This document shows positions 1 to 5,371 of a stretch of DNA of 5,671 nucleotides, piece by piece. The translations under genes and the position numbers were made by a program. This DNA is from Streptococcus oralis (GTDB lineage Bacteria > Bacillota > Bacilli > Lactobacillales > Streptococcaceae), in assembly GCA_937930605.1 (NCBI GenBank), contig CALHBZ010000162.1:1-5671 (forward strand), read 5' to 3'. How positions within the stretch are numbered: position 1 is the first letter of the stretch; each line of letters starts with the position of its first letter. A model generated the notes under the pieces. It made no database searches. It saw nothing but the letters and a program-made list of their open reading frames with translations, and was not told the origin of the DNA.

Positions 1-134
1 TTTTCAAATTGCATATCGATGCCCTTGATGGATTCATTTTTACCATAGTAAACATGTAAATCCTTGGTTGAGAGGGCCACTTTTTCTTCAGGGAAGGTGA
101 TGATATGCTTTTCATCCCAGTTATATTTTGACAT
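1..134 (-). CDS. pstB: PstB, phosphate ABC transporter ATP-binding protein (N-terminal part; runs off the window)
   Basis: This is the ATPase subunit of the PstSCAB high-affinity phosphate importer, a cytoplasmic protein that binds PstA/PstC. Only the first 44 codons are visible. The ATG is at 134-132, and the frame stays open to position 1. The visible protein begins MSKYNWDEKH, followed by a stretch of about 12 residues and then LSTKDLHVYYGKNESIKGI. The last part is the usual first beta-strand of PstB, with the aromatic A-loop residues (Tyr29/Tyr30) that stack on ATP adenine. Walker A and all later motifs lie outside the window. The roughly 20-residue extension before LSTKDL matches the longer PstB form I recall from streptococci, which often carry two pstB genes in tandem; the second would lie beyond position 1. 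The ribosome binding site AAGGAG (140-145) overlaps the pstA stop codon, and the gap between the genes is 10 nt. Identity rests on sequence recognition plus operon position. Confidence 0.93.
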   Translation of the reverse strand, partial: MSKYNWDEKHIITFPEEKVALSTKDLHVYYGKNESIKGIDMQFE

Positions 135-144
135 GGCTTCTCCT

Positions 145-1029
145 TTAGGCAGCAGTTAATTTCTTGTGTAAATAGCTTCCGAGTTTGCGAGCTCCAAAGT
201 TAAAGATCAAGATAAAGATGAGGAGCACGGCTGCAGAACCTGCTGATACGATGGTAGCATCTGGAATGGTTCCTTCGCTGTTGACTTTCCAGATGTGGAC
301 AGCCAAGGTTTCTGCTTGACGGAAGATTGAGATAGGACTAGTTACGCTGAGAACATTCCAGTTAGACCAGTCAAGGGCTGGTGCAGACTGTCCTGCCGTA
401 TAGATAAGAGCGGCAGCCTCACCAAAGATACGGCCAGATGCCAAGACAACACCCGTTACGATACCTGGTAGGGCTTCTGGAATAACAACATGAACAATTG
501 TCTCCCAACGAGAAATCCCAAGAGCCAAACCAGCCTCACGCTGTGTATGGTGAACGTGTCTCAAACTATCCTCGACATTCCGAGTCATCTGAGGCAGGTT
601 AAAGACCGTTAAGGCCAAGGCACCAGAAATAATGGAAAATCCATACTCAAACTGGACTACAAAGATTAAGTAACCAAAGAGACCTACAACGACTGACGGT
701 AGAGAAGACAAAATCTCAATACAGGTACGAATAAAATTGGTCACAGGTCCTTTTTTTGCATACTCAGCTAGGAAAATTCCCGCTCCCATGGATAAAGGAA
801 CAGAAATAACCAAGGTAATGACTAAAAGGAAGAAGGAATTATAAAGCTGAATCCCAATACCTCCGCCAGCTTGATAAGAGGAAGATTTCCCAGTCAAGAA
901 GGACCAAGAGATATGAGGTAACCCTCGAACCAGGATATAGAGAATCAAGGACGCCAGGATAGTCACGATGATACCCGAGATGGTATAGAGGACAGCTGTT
1001 GCAAGTTTATCTAATTTCTTAGCGTGCAT
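145..1029 (-). CDS. pstA: PstA, phosphate ABC transporter permease
   Basis: This is one of the two membrane subunits that form the phosphate channel together with PstC. The protein has 294 residues, normal for PstA. I see about six hydrophobic segments, near residues 13-35, 63-88, 105-127, 133-152, 188-210 and 262-285. The cytoplasmic EAA loop that docks onto the ATPase is at about 164-190, with Glu165, Ala166 and Gly171 in the expected spacing and a Pro at 184. The motif LSSLPSVVVGLFGYLIF (107-123) is typical of PstA/PstC, which share the P-S-V-V-x-G-x-x-G core. The ATG at 1029-1027 lies inside the end of pstC (11-nt overlap) and is preceded by AAAGAGGAAA at 1038-1047. Translation is therefore probably coupled to pstC. 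No damage is seen. Confidence 0.97.
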   Translation of the reverse strand: MHAKKLDKLATAVLYTISGIIVTILASLILYILVRGLPHISWSFLTGKSSSYQAGGGIGIQLYNSFFLLVITLVISVPLSMGAGIFLAEYAKKGPVTNFIRTCIEILSSLPSVVVGLFGYLIFVVQFEYGFSIISGALALTVFNLPQMTRNVEDSLRHVHHTQREAGLALGISRWETIVHVVIPEALPGIVTGVVLASGRIFGEAAALIYTAGQSAPALDWSNWNVLSVTSPISIFRQAETLAVHIWKVNSEGTIPDATIVSAGSAAVLLIFILIFNFGARKLGSYLHKKLTAA

Positions 1030-1936
1030 AGTTTTTCTTTCCTCTTTCTTTCGTAATCAATTTAATCACACTGTTAAAGGCCAAACTCATCAAGAGCAAT
1101 ACCAAGGCCAGTGACCAGAGTACGTTATTATCAACTGTACCCATGACGGTATTTCCAATACCCATAGTCAAAACAGAAGTCAAAGTCGCAGCTGGTGTTG
1201 TTAGTGAAGTTGGGATAACTGCTGAGTTTCCGACAACCATCTGAATAGCAAGAGCTTCACCAAAGGCACGTGCCATCCCAAAGACTACTGCTGTAAAAAT
1301 ACCTGAACGCGCTGCTTTCAAGGTCACACGCCAGATGGTTTGCCAGCGAGTCGCTCCCATAGCCAAACTGGCTTCACGGTAGTGACGGGGCACAGCACGT
1401 AGGCTATCTGTGGTCATAAAGGTTACAGTTGGTAGGATCATGACAAAGAGAACGAAAATCCCTGACAAAATTCCAAAACCAGTTCCACCAAAGACGCTAC
1501 GAACAAAAGGCACCACAACTTGCAAACCGATAAATCCATAGACAACTGAAGGAATCCCGACGAGGAGTTCAATGGCCGGTTGCAACACTTTTGCACCCTT
1601 TGGTGATACTTCTGTCATAAAGACTGCAGCTCCAATGGCAAAGGGAGTTGCGATGAGGGCTGATAAAATCGTCACAATAAAGGAACCCAAAATCATCGGA
1701 AGGGCACCGAATTGTTTCCCAGAAGGATTCCAAGTTTGTCCAAAGAGGAAATCAAAGATGTTGATCCCATTGACAAAGAAGGTCGACAAGCCTTTCTGCG
1801 CTACAAAAATCAAAATCATCGCCACAATGATGACAATCAAAGAAAGACAAGCGAAGGTCAATCCTTTACCAAACTTCTCAAGACGAGAGTTCTTTGAAGG
1901 AGAGAGCAATTTTTTTGAAAGTTCTTCTTGATTCAT
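1019..1936 (-). CDS. pstC: PstC, phosphate ABC transporter permease
   Basis: This is the second membrane subunit of the phosphate importer and pairs with PstA. The 305 residues fit the family. About six membrane segments can be seen, near residues 27-47, 82-109, 118-148, 156-175, 211-232 and 272-295. The hydrophilic N-terminus of about 25 residues is probably cytoplasmic. The EAA loop is at 187-209, with Glu188, Ala189 and Gly194. GIPSVVYGFIGL (127-138) is the P-S-V-V-Y-G signature of PstC. A polar loop at about 50-78 would face outside, toward PstS. The ATG (1936-1934) shares its A with the pstS TAA stop. A near-perfect ribosome binding site, AAGGAGGT at 1942-1949, lies 5 nt upstream inside the last pstS codons. 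PstC is told from PstA by gene order and by this N-terminal region. Confidence 0.97.
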   Translation of the reverse strand: MNQEELSKKLLSPSKNSRLEKFGKGLTFACLSLIVIIVAMILIFVAQKGLSTFFVNGINIFDFLFGQTWNPSGKQFGALPMILGSFIVTILSALIATPFAIGAAVFMTEVSPKGAKVLQPAIELLVGIPSVVYGFIGLQVVVPFVRSVFGGTGFGILSGIFVLFVMILPTVTFMTTDSLRAVPRHYREASLAMGATRWQTIWRVTLKAARSGIFTAVVFGMARAFGEALAIQMVVGNSAVIPTSLTTPAATLTSVLTMGIGNTVMGTVDNNVLWSLALVLLLMSLAFNSVIKLITKERGKKNYAR

Positions 1937-2814
1937 TATTGACCTCCTTCTATCGCTGTTACGGTACCTGACGCATCTTTTTGGACTTTCATTTCATTGA
2001 TGGAAATATAGCCCATGCCCTTAACAATTCCAGTTTGGGCTTCGTCTGAGAGGATGAATTTTAAAAATTCAGCTGCCAACTCATTCGGCTGACCTAGGGT
2101 GTACATATGCTCATAAGACCACAAAGGCCAGTTATTGGTTGTTACATTTTCAGTTGTCGGCTCATAGCCATTGAGCTTCATGGTCTTGACCGAGTCATCC
2201 ACATAGGCAAAGGCAAGATAAGAAATGGCTCCTGGAGTTTGGGAGACAATCGACTTGACCATCCCATTGGAATCCTGTTCTTGGCTCTGCATAGCTGTTT
2301 GGCCATTCATAACCACAGTATCAAAGGTTGCTCGCGAACCAGAACTTGCTGCTCGGTTGATGATTGAAATAGCTAAGTCTTTGCCACCAACCTCTTTCCA
2401 GTTAGTCACTTCACCAGTAAAGATTTTACGAAGTTGCTCAATTGTCAGATTTTCAACATCTACTTCCTTGTTTACAATCACTGCCAGACCAGCTACTGCA
2501 ACCTTATGGTCCACAAGCGCTGAAGCATCAATTCCATCTTTTTCCTCAGCAAAAACGTCAGAGTTGCCAATATCAACCGCTCCTGACTGTACTTGGGAAA
2601 GTCCTGTTCCCGAACCTCCACCTTGAACGTTGACTGTTTTTCCGATATTTTTTGAACCAAATTCATCTGCTGTAGCTTCGACCAGAGGCTGAAGGGCAGT
2701 TGAACCGACGGCTGTCATGGTTTCTCCACGATCAATCCAGCTTGCACATCCTGCTAGAGAACCTGCAAGCAAAAGTGTCGCAAGAGATAGGACGAGCTTT
2801 TTTCTTTTTTTCAC
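1936..2814 (-). CDS. pstS: PstS, phosphate-binding lipoprotein of the phosphate ABC importer
   Basis: This extracellular, membrane-anchored lipoprotein captures inorganic phosphate and delivers it to PstC/PstA. It has 292 residues. A lysine/arginine-rich start (MKKRKK) is followed by a hydrophobic stretch and the lipobox L-A-G-C, with Cys23 as the predicted lipidated residue after signal peptidase II cleavage. Phosphate-contact segments of the PstS family are present: [10 protein letters not shown] at 35-44, QGGGSGTG at 64-71, DIGNSD at 81-86, and [13 protein letters not shown] at 153-165 with Arg154 and SGSR. The start codon is GTG (2814-2812), preceded by AAGGAG at 2822-2827 with 7-nt spacing. 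An ATG at 2833-2831 is out of frame. The protein closely resembles the pneumococcal PstS I remember but differs at several places, including the C-terminus (EGGQ), which hints at a related mitis-group species. As the first pst gene, its 5' leader probably controls the operon. Confidence 0.97.
   Translation of the reverse strand: MKKRKKLVLSLATLLLAGSLAGCASWIDRGETMTAVGSTALQPLVEATADEFGSKNIGKTVNVQGGGSGTGLSQVQSGAVDIGNSDVFAEEKDGIDASALVDHKVAVAGLAVIVNKEVDVENLTIEQLRKIFTGEVTNWKEVGGKDLAISIINRAASSGSRATFDTVVMNGQTAMQSQEQDSNGMVKSIVSQTPGAISYLAFAYVDDSVKTMKLNGYEPTTENVTTNNWPLWSYEHMYTLGQPNELAAEFLKFILSDEAQTGIVKGMGYISINEMKVQKDASGTVTAIEGGQ
1942..1949 (-). promoter_or_regulatory. Strong pstC ribosome binding site embedded in the last codons of pstS
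   Basis: The minus strand reads AAGGAGGT, close to the full anti-Shine-Dalgarno complement, 5 nt before the pstC ATG. The same bases encode the C-terminal Glu-Gly-Gly-Gln of PstS. The site fixes the pstC start and could let pstC recruit ribosomes independently as well as by restart from the overlapping TAATG. Confidence 0.85.
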
Positions 2815-2821
2815 TGTTTTT

Positions 2822-2827
2822 CTCCTT
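2822..2827 (-). promoter_or_regulatory. Ribosome binding site fixing the GTG start of pstS
   Basis: The minus strand reads AAGGAG 7 nt before GTG at 2814-2812. No in-frame ATG lies close by, and the GTG places the lysine-rich signal peptide start exactly where expected. The site abuts the foot of the 2828-2847 inverted repeat, so that stem, if formed, could affect ribosome access. Confidence 0.8.
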
Positions 2828-2847
2828 GAACATAATGATGAATGTTC
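2828..2847 (-). promoter_or_regulatory. Perfect 6-bp inverted repeat just upstream of the pstS ribosome binding site
   Basis: GAACAT and ATGTTC flank an 8-nt loop (2834-2841). In the pstS mRNA this would be a small AU-rich hairpin whose 3' foot touches the AAGGAG. Its outer two bases overlap the 3' half of the neighbouring TCTGATT/AATCAGA pairing, so the two could compete. No U-tract follows, so it is not a terminator. The function is unknown and chance is possible, since a 6-bp repeat is short. Confidence 0.4.
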
Positions 2848-2890
2848 TGATTTCTTTCAGTTCCTATCATGTCAATCAGAGATGATAAGA
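2846..2890 (-). promoter_or_regulatory. Candidate H-type pseudoknot in the pstS 5' leader
   Basis: On the minus strand, TCTTATCAT (2890-2882) can pair with ATGATAGGA (2870-2862). This makes a 9-bp stem with one G-U and an 11-nt loop. Within that loop, TCTGATT (2880-2874) is perfectly complementary to AATCAGA (2852-2846), located after the stem. The two pairings interlock with connector lengths of 1, 3 and 9 nt, which fits H-type pseudoknot geometry. The last connector is A-rich (ACTGAAAGA). The end lies about 19 nt before the ribosome binding site. The pairings are seen directly. That they form, and that they regulate pstS, is inference. I cannot match this to a known riboswitch class. Confidence 0.4.
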
Positions 2891-2909
2891 TTGGCTTACG
2901 ATTTATAGA

Positions 2910-2934
2910 CTGCAGGCCCCTTGAGGACCAGCAA
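2910..2934 (-). promoter_or_regulatory. GC-rich inverted repeat near the presumed 5' end of the pstS mRNA
   Basis: The minus strand reads GGTCC-TCAAG-GGGCC, a 5-bp stem with one G-U. It continues past a T-T mismatch into GC-rich outer pairs (TTGC with GCAG, including one G-U). It is conspicuously GC-rich in an AT-rich gap. No T-tract follows on either strand, so it is not an intrinsic terminator. It could be a 5' stabilising hairpin, part of the leader structure or a protein-binding site. Confidence 0.4.
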
Positions 2935-2943
2935 GTTCACCAC

Positions 2944-2973
2944 ATAATATAAGTAAAAATGAAAGACTCTCAG
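2944..2973 (-). promoter_or_regulatory. Weak candidate promoter for the pst operon
   Basis: The minus strand has TATTAT (2949-2944), matching the -10 consensus at five of six positions, and CTGAGA (2973-2968), matching the -35 consensus at four of six, with an 18-nt spacer. Transcription would start near 2937, leaving a leader of about 120 nt before the GTG. A poor -35 box is common in promoters that need an activator, and pst operons are normally switched on by a PhoP/PnpR-type response regulator in low phosphate. I could not identify clear Pho-box direct repeats. Other AT-rich hexamers exist in the gap, such as TATAAA at 2907-2902, but they have no good partner. Confidence 0.35.
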
Positions 2974-3024
2974 AAAAACCCACACTTCCACTATAACATA
3001 GAATAGGCTCTTTGACTAGCTTTT

Positions 3025-4329
3025 TCACTTGAATCTGAGGCCTTTTGGATAATAATTTTTTAAAACATTTCCAGTAACTTTTGCAAAGCCCAGTCCGTTT
3101 CCTTGAACAAGAACTTGATACCAGCCATTTGGTAGACTTTCTGCTAACGGAACTGTCTCCCCAGCCACATATTTTACAAAGTCCTCATCCTTGATTTCGA
3201 CCCTTTGTTTTACTTGACTTGGTTTCAAGGCTAATCCCAGAGCAAAGCTTGGTTCGAAGCGTTTCTTCTTAAAAGTACCCAAATGAAGTCCATTTCGAGC
3301 AATGTTAAGTTTCCCTAGATCAGGTAGCATCTCTGGTAAGAGATAGAGTTGGTCGCCAAAAGTTTGTAGAAGGCCAGTTAGTGATATTTTGAGATATTTT
3401 TGGGCAAATTCCTGCCATAAAGCTAGTTGTTCGCGACTGAGATTGCTCTTGCTGGCTTTGAATTTGGGTGCTGGATTTTCTCCCTTAAACTGCAAATGGG
3501 CAACAAACTGACCTTCCCCCTTAAAATGGTGAGGGTACATCCGAGCCGTTTCAGGGAGATCAATCCCTGCTACCATGCCATTCACATGCTCGACCGGAAG
3601 CAGTTCAAAATCATAAGCATCTAGTAACCAGCGAACGATCTCTTCGTTTTCCTCTGGCGCCCAGGTACAGGTCGAATAAACCAGACGGCCACCTTCTGCG
3701 AGCATGGTCACTGCATCTTCTAAAATCTTTCTTTGGAGACTGGCACATTGGCTCGGATAGTCAAGGCTCCAATAATCCATGGCATCTGGCTGTTTACGGA
3801 ACATCCCTTCACCCGAACAAGGGGCATCAAGGACAATCACATCAAAATAGCCTTTAAAAACCTTGGCTAGGCGGTCCGCAGACTCATTGGTCACGACAAC
3901 ATTTGTCGCTCCAAACCGCTCTATATTTTCCACCAAAATCTTAGCTCGTTTGCTTGAAATTTCGTTGGAAACAAGGACTCCCTCGCCCCCTAGATAAGCA
4001 GCCAAATGAGAGGATTTCCCACCTGGTGCTGCCGCCAAGTCCAAGACCTTCATACCAGGAAGGGGCTGAGCTACCTGGGCCACCATTTGGGCAGCAGGCT
4101 CTTGTGAATAAACGAAGCCTGTCACATGTTCTGGAGATTTTCCAGAGACCTTGCCATAATGCCCCCAAGGTGTATGAGGAATGGCATCCGCAAACGATAG
4201 CTGACTTTCTTTTAAGGGATTAACCCGAAAAGCTGAAACTGCTTCTTGTTCAAAAGAGGCAAGAAAATCTCTTGCCTCATCTTCTAGTATCGCTTCATAT
4301 TTTTCAACAAATCCTTCTGGAAATTGCAT
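3025..4329 (-). CDS. rsmF: RsmF-like 16S rRNA (cytosine-C5) methyltransferase, RsmB/NOP (NOL1/NOP2/Sun) family
   Basis: This SAM-dependent enzyme methylates carbon 5 of cytosine, most likely in the 16S rRNA decoding region. The 434-residue protein has an N-terminal RNA-binding part with RVNPLK (35-40) and YSQEPAAQ (74-81). The SAM-binding motif is VLDLAAAPGGKSSHLA (95-110). Motif IV is DAPCSGEG (168-175), where Cys171 helps product release. Motif VI is STCTWAPEENE (219-229), where Cys221 is the expected nucleophile. RMYPHHFKGEGQF (263-275) is typical of RsmF. The C-terminal third ends in a PUA-like segment, LGFAKVTGNVLKNYYPKG (413-430). Relatives with known targets are RsmF (C1407 in E. coli, several sites in Thermus) and Enterococcus EfmM (C1404), so the exact base here is not settled. 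The ATG follows the phosphatase TAA with no gap, and AAAGGAAAG (4338-4346) serves as ribosome binding site. It is the last gene of the spx cluster. Confidence 0.93.
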   Translation of the reverse strand: MQFPEGFVEKYEAILEDEARDFLASFEQEAVSAFRVNPLKESQLSFADAIPHTPWGHYGKVSGKSPEHVTGFVYSQEPAAQMVAQVAQPLPGMKVLDLAAAPGGKSSHLAAYLGGEGVLVSNEISSKRAKILVENIERFGATNVVVTNESADRLAKVFKGYFDVIVLDAPCSGEGMFRKQPDAMDYWSLDYPSQCASLQRKILEDAVTMLAEGGRLVYSTCTWAPEENEEIVRWLLDAYDFELLPVEHVNGMVAGIDLPETARMYPHHFKGEGQFVAHLQFKGENPAPKFKASKSNLSREQLALWQEFAQKYLKISLTGLLQTFGDQLYLLPEMLPDLGKLNIARNGLHLGTFKKKRFEPSFALGLALKPSQVKQRVEIKDEDFVKYVAGETVPLAESLPNGWYQVLVQGNGLGFAKVTGNVLKNYYPKGLRFK

Positions 4330-5103
4330 TTAATTGTCTTTCCTTTCATAAATATAGGACTGAATCTCTTCTTGCATCTCGCTTGGCACCAACATGACCG
4401 GCTGACGCGTTTGAAAATCAACAGGCTCACCAGAAACTGTAAGAAGACAATAGCCCAGACTTTCCCCTAGGATGCTGGCTGCAGCGTAATCCCATGGTTG
4501 CAAGTAGGTGATATAAGTCAGAAGACGTCCTGATAAAACCTTGGCAAAACTGATGGCCGCACTGCCATAGACACGGACTCCCAATGCTGCTCGGCCCAAA
4601 TCCGCCAAGCCCCACTCATTGCTTTCAAACATACCTGAGTTAGCGGCAACTAAAAATTCTTGAAGAGATTTCTTTTTAAAAGTCGGTAAGGGCTCATTAT
4701 TACGACAAGGAGGAAAGACACCACCACCATGGTAACAATCACCTTTCATGACATCATAGATGATACCAAATTTGCCCACACCATTCTCAAAATAAGCCAA
4801 CATAACGGCAAAATCTTCCTGCTGAGCGACAAAGTTATTGGTACCGTCAATGGGATCAATTACCCAAACGAAACCTTGTCCAACTGCCGCACGCAAACAG
4901 CCTTCTTCTGCACAAATCAAGTCCTCAGGATAGGAGGACTTGATCCGCTCAACAAGGAGATCCTGAACTTCCTTATCCAAACGCGTCACCAAGTCAGTAG
5001 GTGAAGATTTTCGCTCGACCTGCAAATCTTCTTGCATGTGGGCCAAAATGTAATCTGCAGCTTCCTGCACAATCTGTTTGGCAAATTCAAATTTAGTTTC
5101 CAA
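4330..5103 (-). CDS. Inositol monophosphatase (SuhB/IMPase) family phosphatase, TTG start
   Basis: This is a Mg2+-dependent phosphomonoesterase of the IMPase/FBPase superfamily. The 257 residues are a normal length. The family residues are all present: [10 protein letters not shown] (34-43), the catalytic glutamates in AEE (65-67), the metal site [12 protein letters not shown] (80-91) with Asp83 and Asp86, [15 protein letters not shown] (180-194), and [14 protein letters not shown] (204-217) with Asp205. It should be active, but the substrate (inositol phosphate, nucleotide bisphosphate or another sugar phosphate) cannot be read from sequence. The start is TTG at 5103-5101. No in-frame ATG, GTG or TTG lies between it and the upstream stop at 5134-5136, and the next in-frame ATG would remove 22 residues of the conserved N-terminal helix. 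It overlaps the UPF0223 gene by 11 nt and ends directly against the methyltransferase ATG, so tight coexpression is likely. Confidence 0.9.
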   Translation of the reverse strand: METKFEFAKQIVQEAADYILAHMQEDLQVERKSSPTDLVTRLDKEVQDLLVERIKSSYPEDLICAEEGCLRAAVGQGFVWVIDPIDGTNNFVAQQEDFAVMLAYFENGVGKFGIIYDVMKGDCYHGGGVFPPCRNNEPLPTFKKKSLQEFLVAANSGMFESNEWGLADLGRAALGVRVYGSAAISFAKVLSGRLLTYITYLQPWDYAAASILGESLGYCLLTVSGEPVDFQTRQPVMLVPSEMQEEIQSYIYERKDN

Positions 5104-5371
5104 GAGAAATCTTCCCTTCTCTTTTTTCTTTTGCTAATTGAACTGCATGATAGAAGGAATAACCGCTAGCAGTTTCAAATTCGCGACCTAAGCGCTTTTC
5201 TTCGCTTTTGCTCGGAACTACGGATTTAAATTCCTTGTAGGAATCTAGCAGTTTTTTTGCTTCTACCTTATCTTCATAGGCAGCTTCAACATCATTAAAA
5301 AAAGAAAGCACTGAAGCAAGTTCTTCAGTGCTCCACGACAAATCTAGTGGGTAACTATACTGTTTGTTCAT
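5093..5371 (-). CDS. UPF0223 family protein (YktA-like), function unknown
   Basis: This is a 92-residue soluble protein with no signal peptide or membrane segment. It matches my memory of the UPF0223 family (B. subtilis YktA), found in Bacilli. The telltale features are an N-terminal aromatic/proline segment ([13 protein letters not shown], 5-17), a helix with [10 protein letters not shown] (24-33), the block [19 protein letters not shown] (48-66), and SGYSFYHAV (69-77). It looks like a small alpha-helical fold. No catalytic residues are recognisable and no function is assigned to the family that I know of. The ATG (5371-5369) directly follows the spx TAG stop, with no intervening base and no strong ribosome binding site (only GAGAGCTGG and GGA-like strings). 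This suggests translational coupling to spx. The 3' end overlaps the phosphatase start by 11 nt. Confidence 0.88.
   Translation of the reverse strand: MNKQYSYPLDLSWSTEELASVLSFFNDVEAAYEDKVEAKKLLDSYKEFKSVVPSKSEEKRLGREFETASGYSFYHAVQLAKEKREGKISLGN
5104..5121 (-). promoter_or_regulatory. Atypical ribosome binding site of the TTG-started phosphatase, in a small inverted repeat
   Basis: The minus strand reads GAGAAG-GGAAGA-TTTCTC immediately before the TTG. The outer hexamers can pair (five Watson-Crick pairs plus one G-U), leaving the purine-rich GGAAGA in the loop. The only Shine-Dalgarno-like string is AAGGGA/GGGAAG, about 7 nt from the TTG, weaker than the AAGGAG sites elsewhere here. Together with the 11-nt overlap, this suggests initiation depends on ribosomes finishing the UPF0223 gene. 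Confidence 0.4.

Noticed and set aside
2225..2626. 133-codon open frame on the plus strand, with other plus-strand frames at 1572-1931, 2107-2367, 2442-2633 and 3954-4223
   Set aside because: They lie antisense inside pstS, pstC and the methyltransferase, whose proteins are clearly conserved. They show no recognisable domains and look like shadows of those genes.
2831..2833. ATG upstream of pstS as an alternative start
   Set aside because: It is out of frame with pstS and lies upstream of the good AAGGAG. The GTG at 2814 has correct spacing and gives a proper lipoprotein signal.
2870..2875. TTGACA on the minus strand as a -35 box for pstS
   Set aside because: The hexamer is perfect, but 17 nt further is AATCAG, a poor -10, and neighbouring spacings are no better. 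Transcription from here would start almost at the ribosome binding site. It is kept only as a minor alternative.
2974..2981. GGGTTTTT on the minus strand as the T-run of a terminator
   Set aside because: No stem-forming sequence lies immediately upstream. The only pairing is a distant A-T run with a loop of about 40 nt.
3012..3017. TTGACT on the plus strand as a -35 box
   Set aside because: No -10-like hexamer sits at suitable spacing, and no gene on the plus strand follows.
3000..3024. Possible BOX-type pneumococcal repeat, from the string AGTCAAAGAGC
   Set aside because: Only a few bases resemble the boxA core as I remember it, and no boxB or boxC copies follow.
3941..4168. 75-codon minus-strand frame inside the methyltransferase, and a similar one at 4427-4615 inside the phosphatase
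   Set aside because: Both are out-of-frame overlaps on the same strand within strongly conserved genes, with no ribosome binding site or domain signal.
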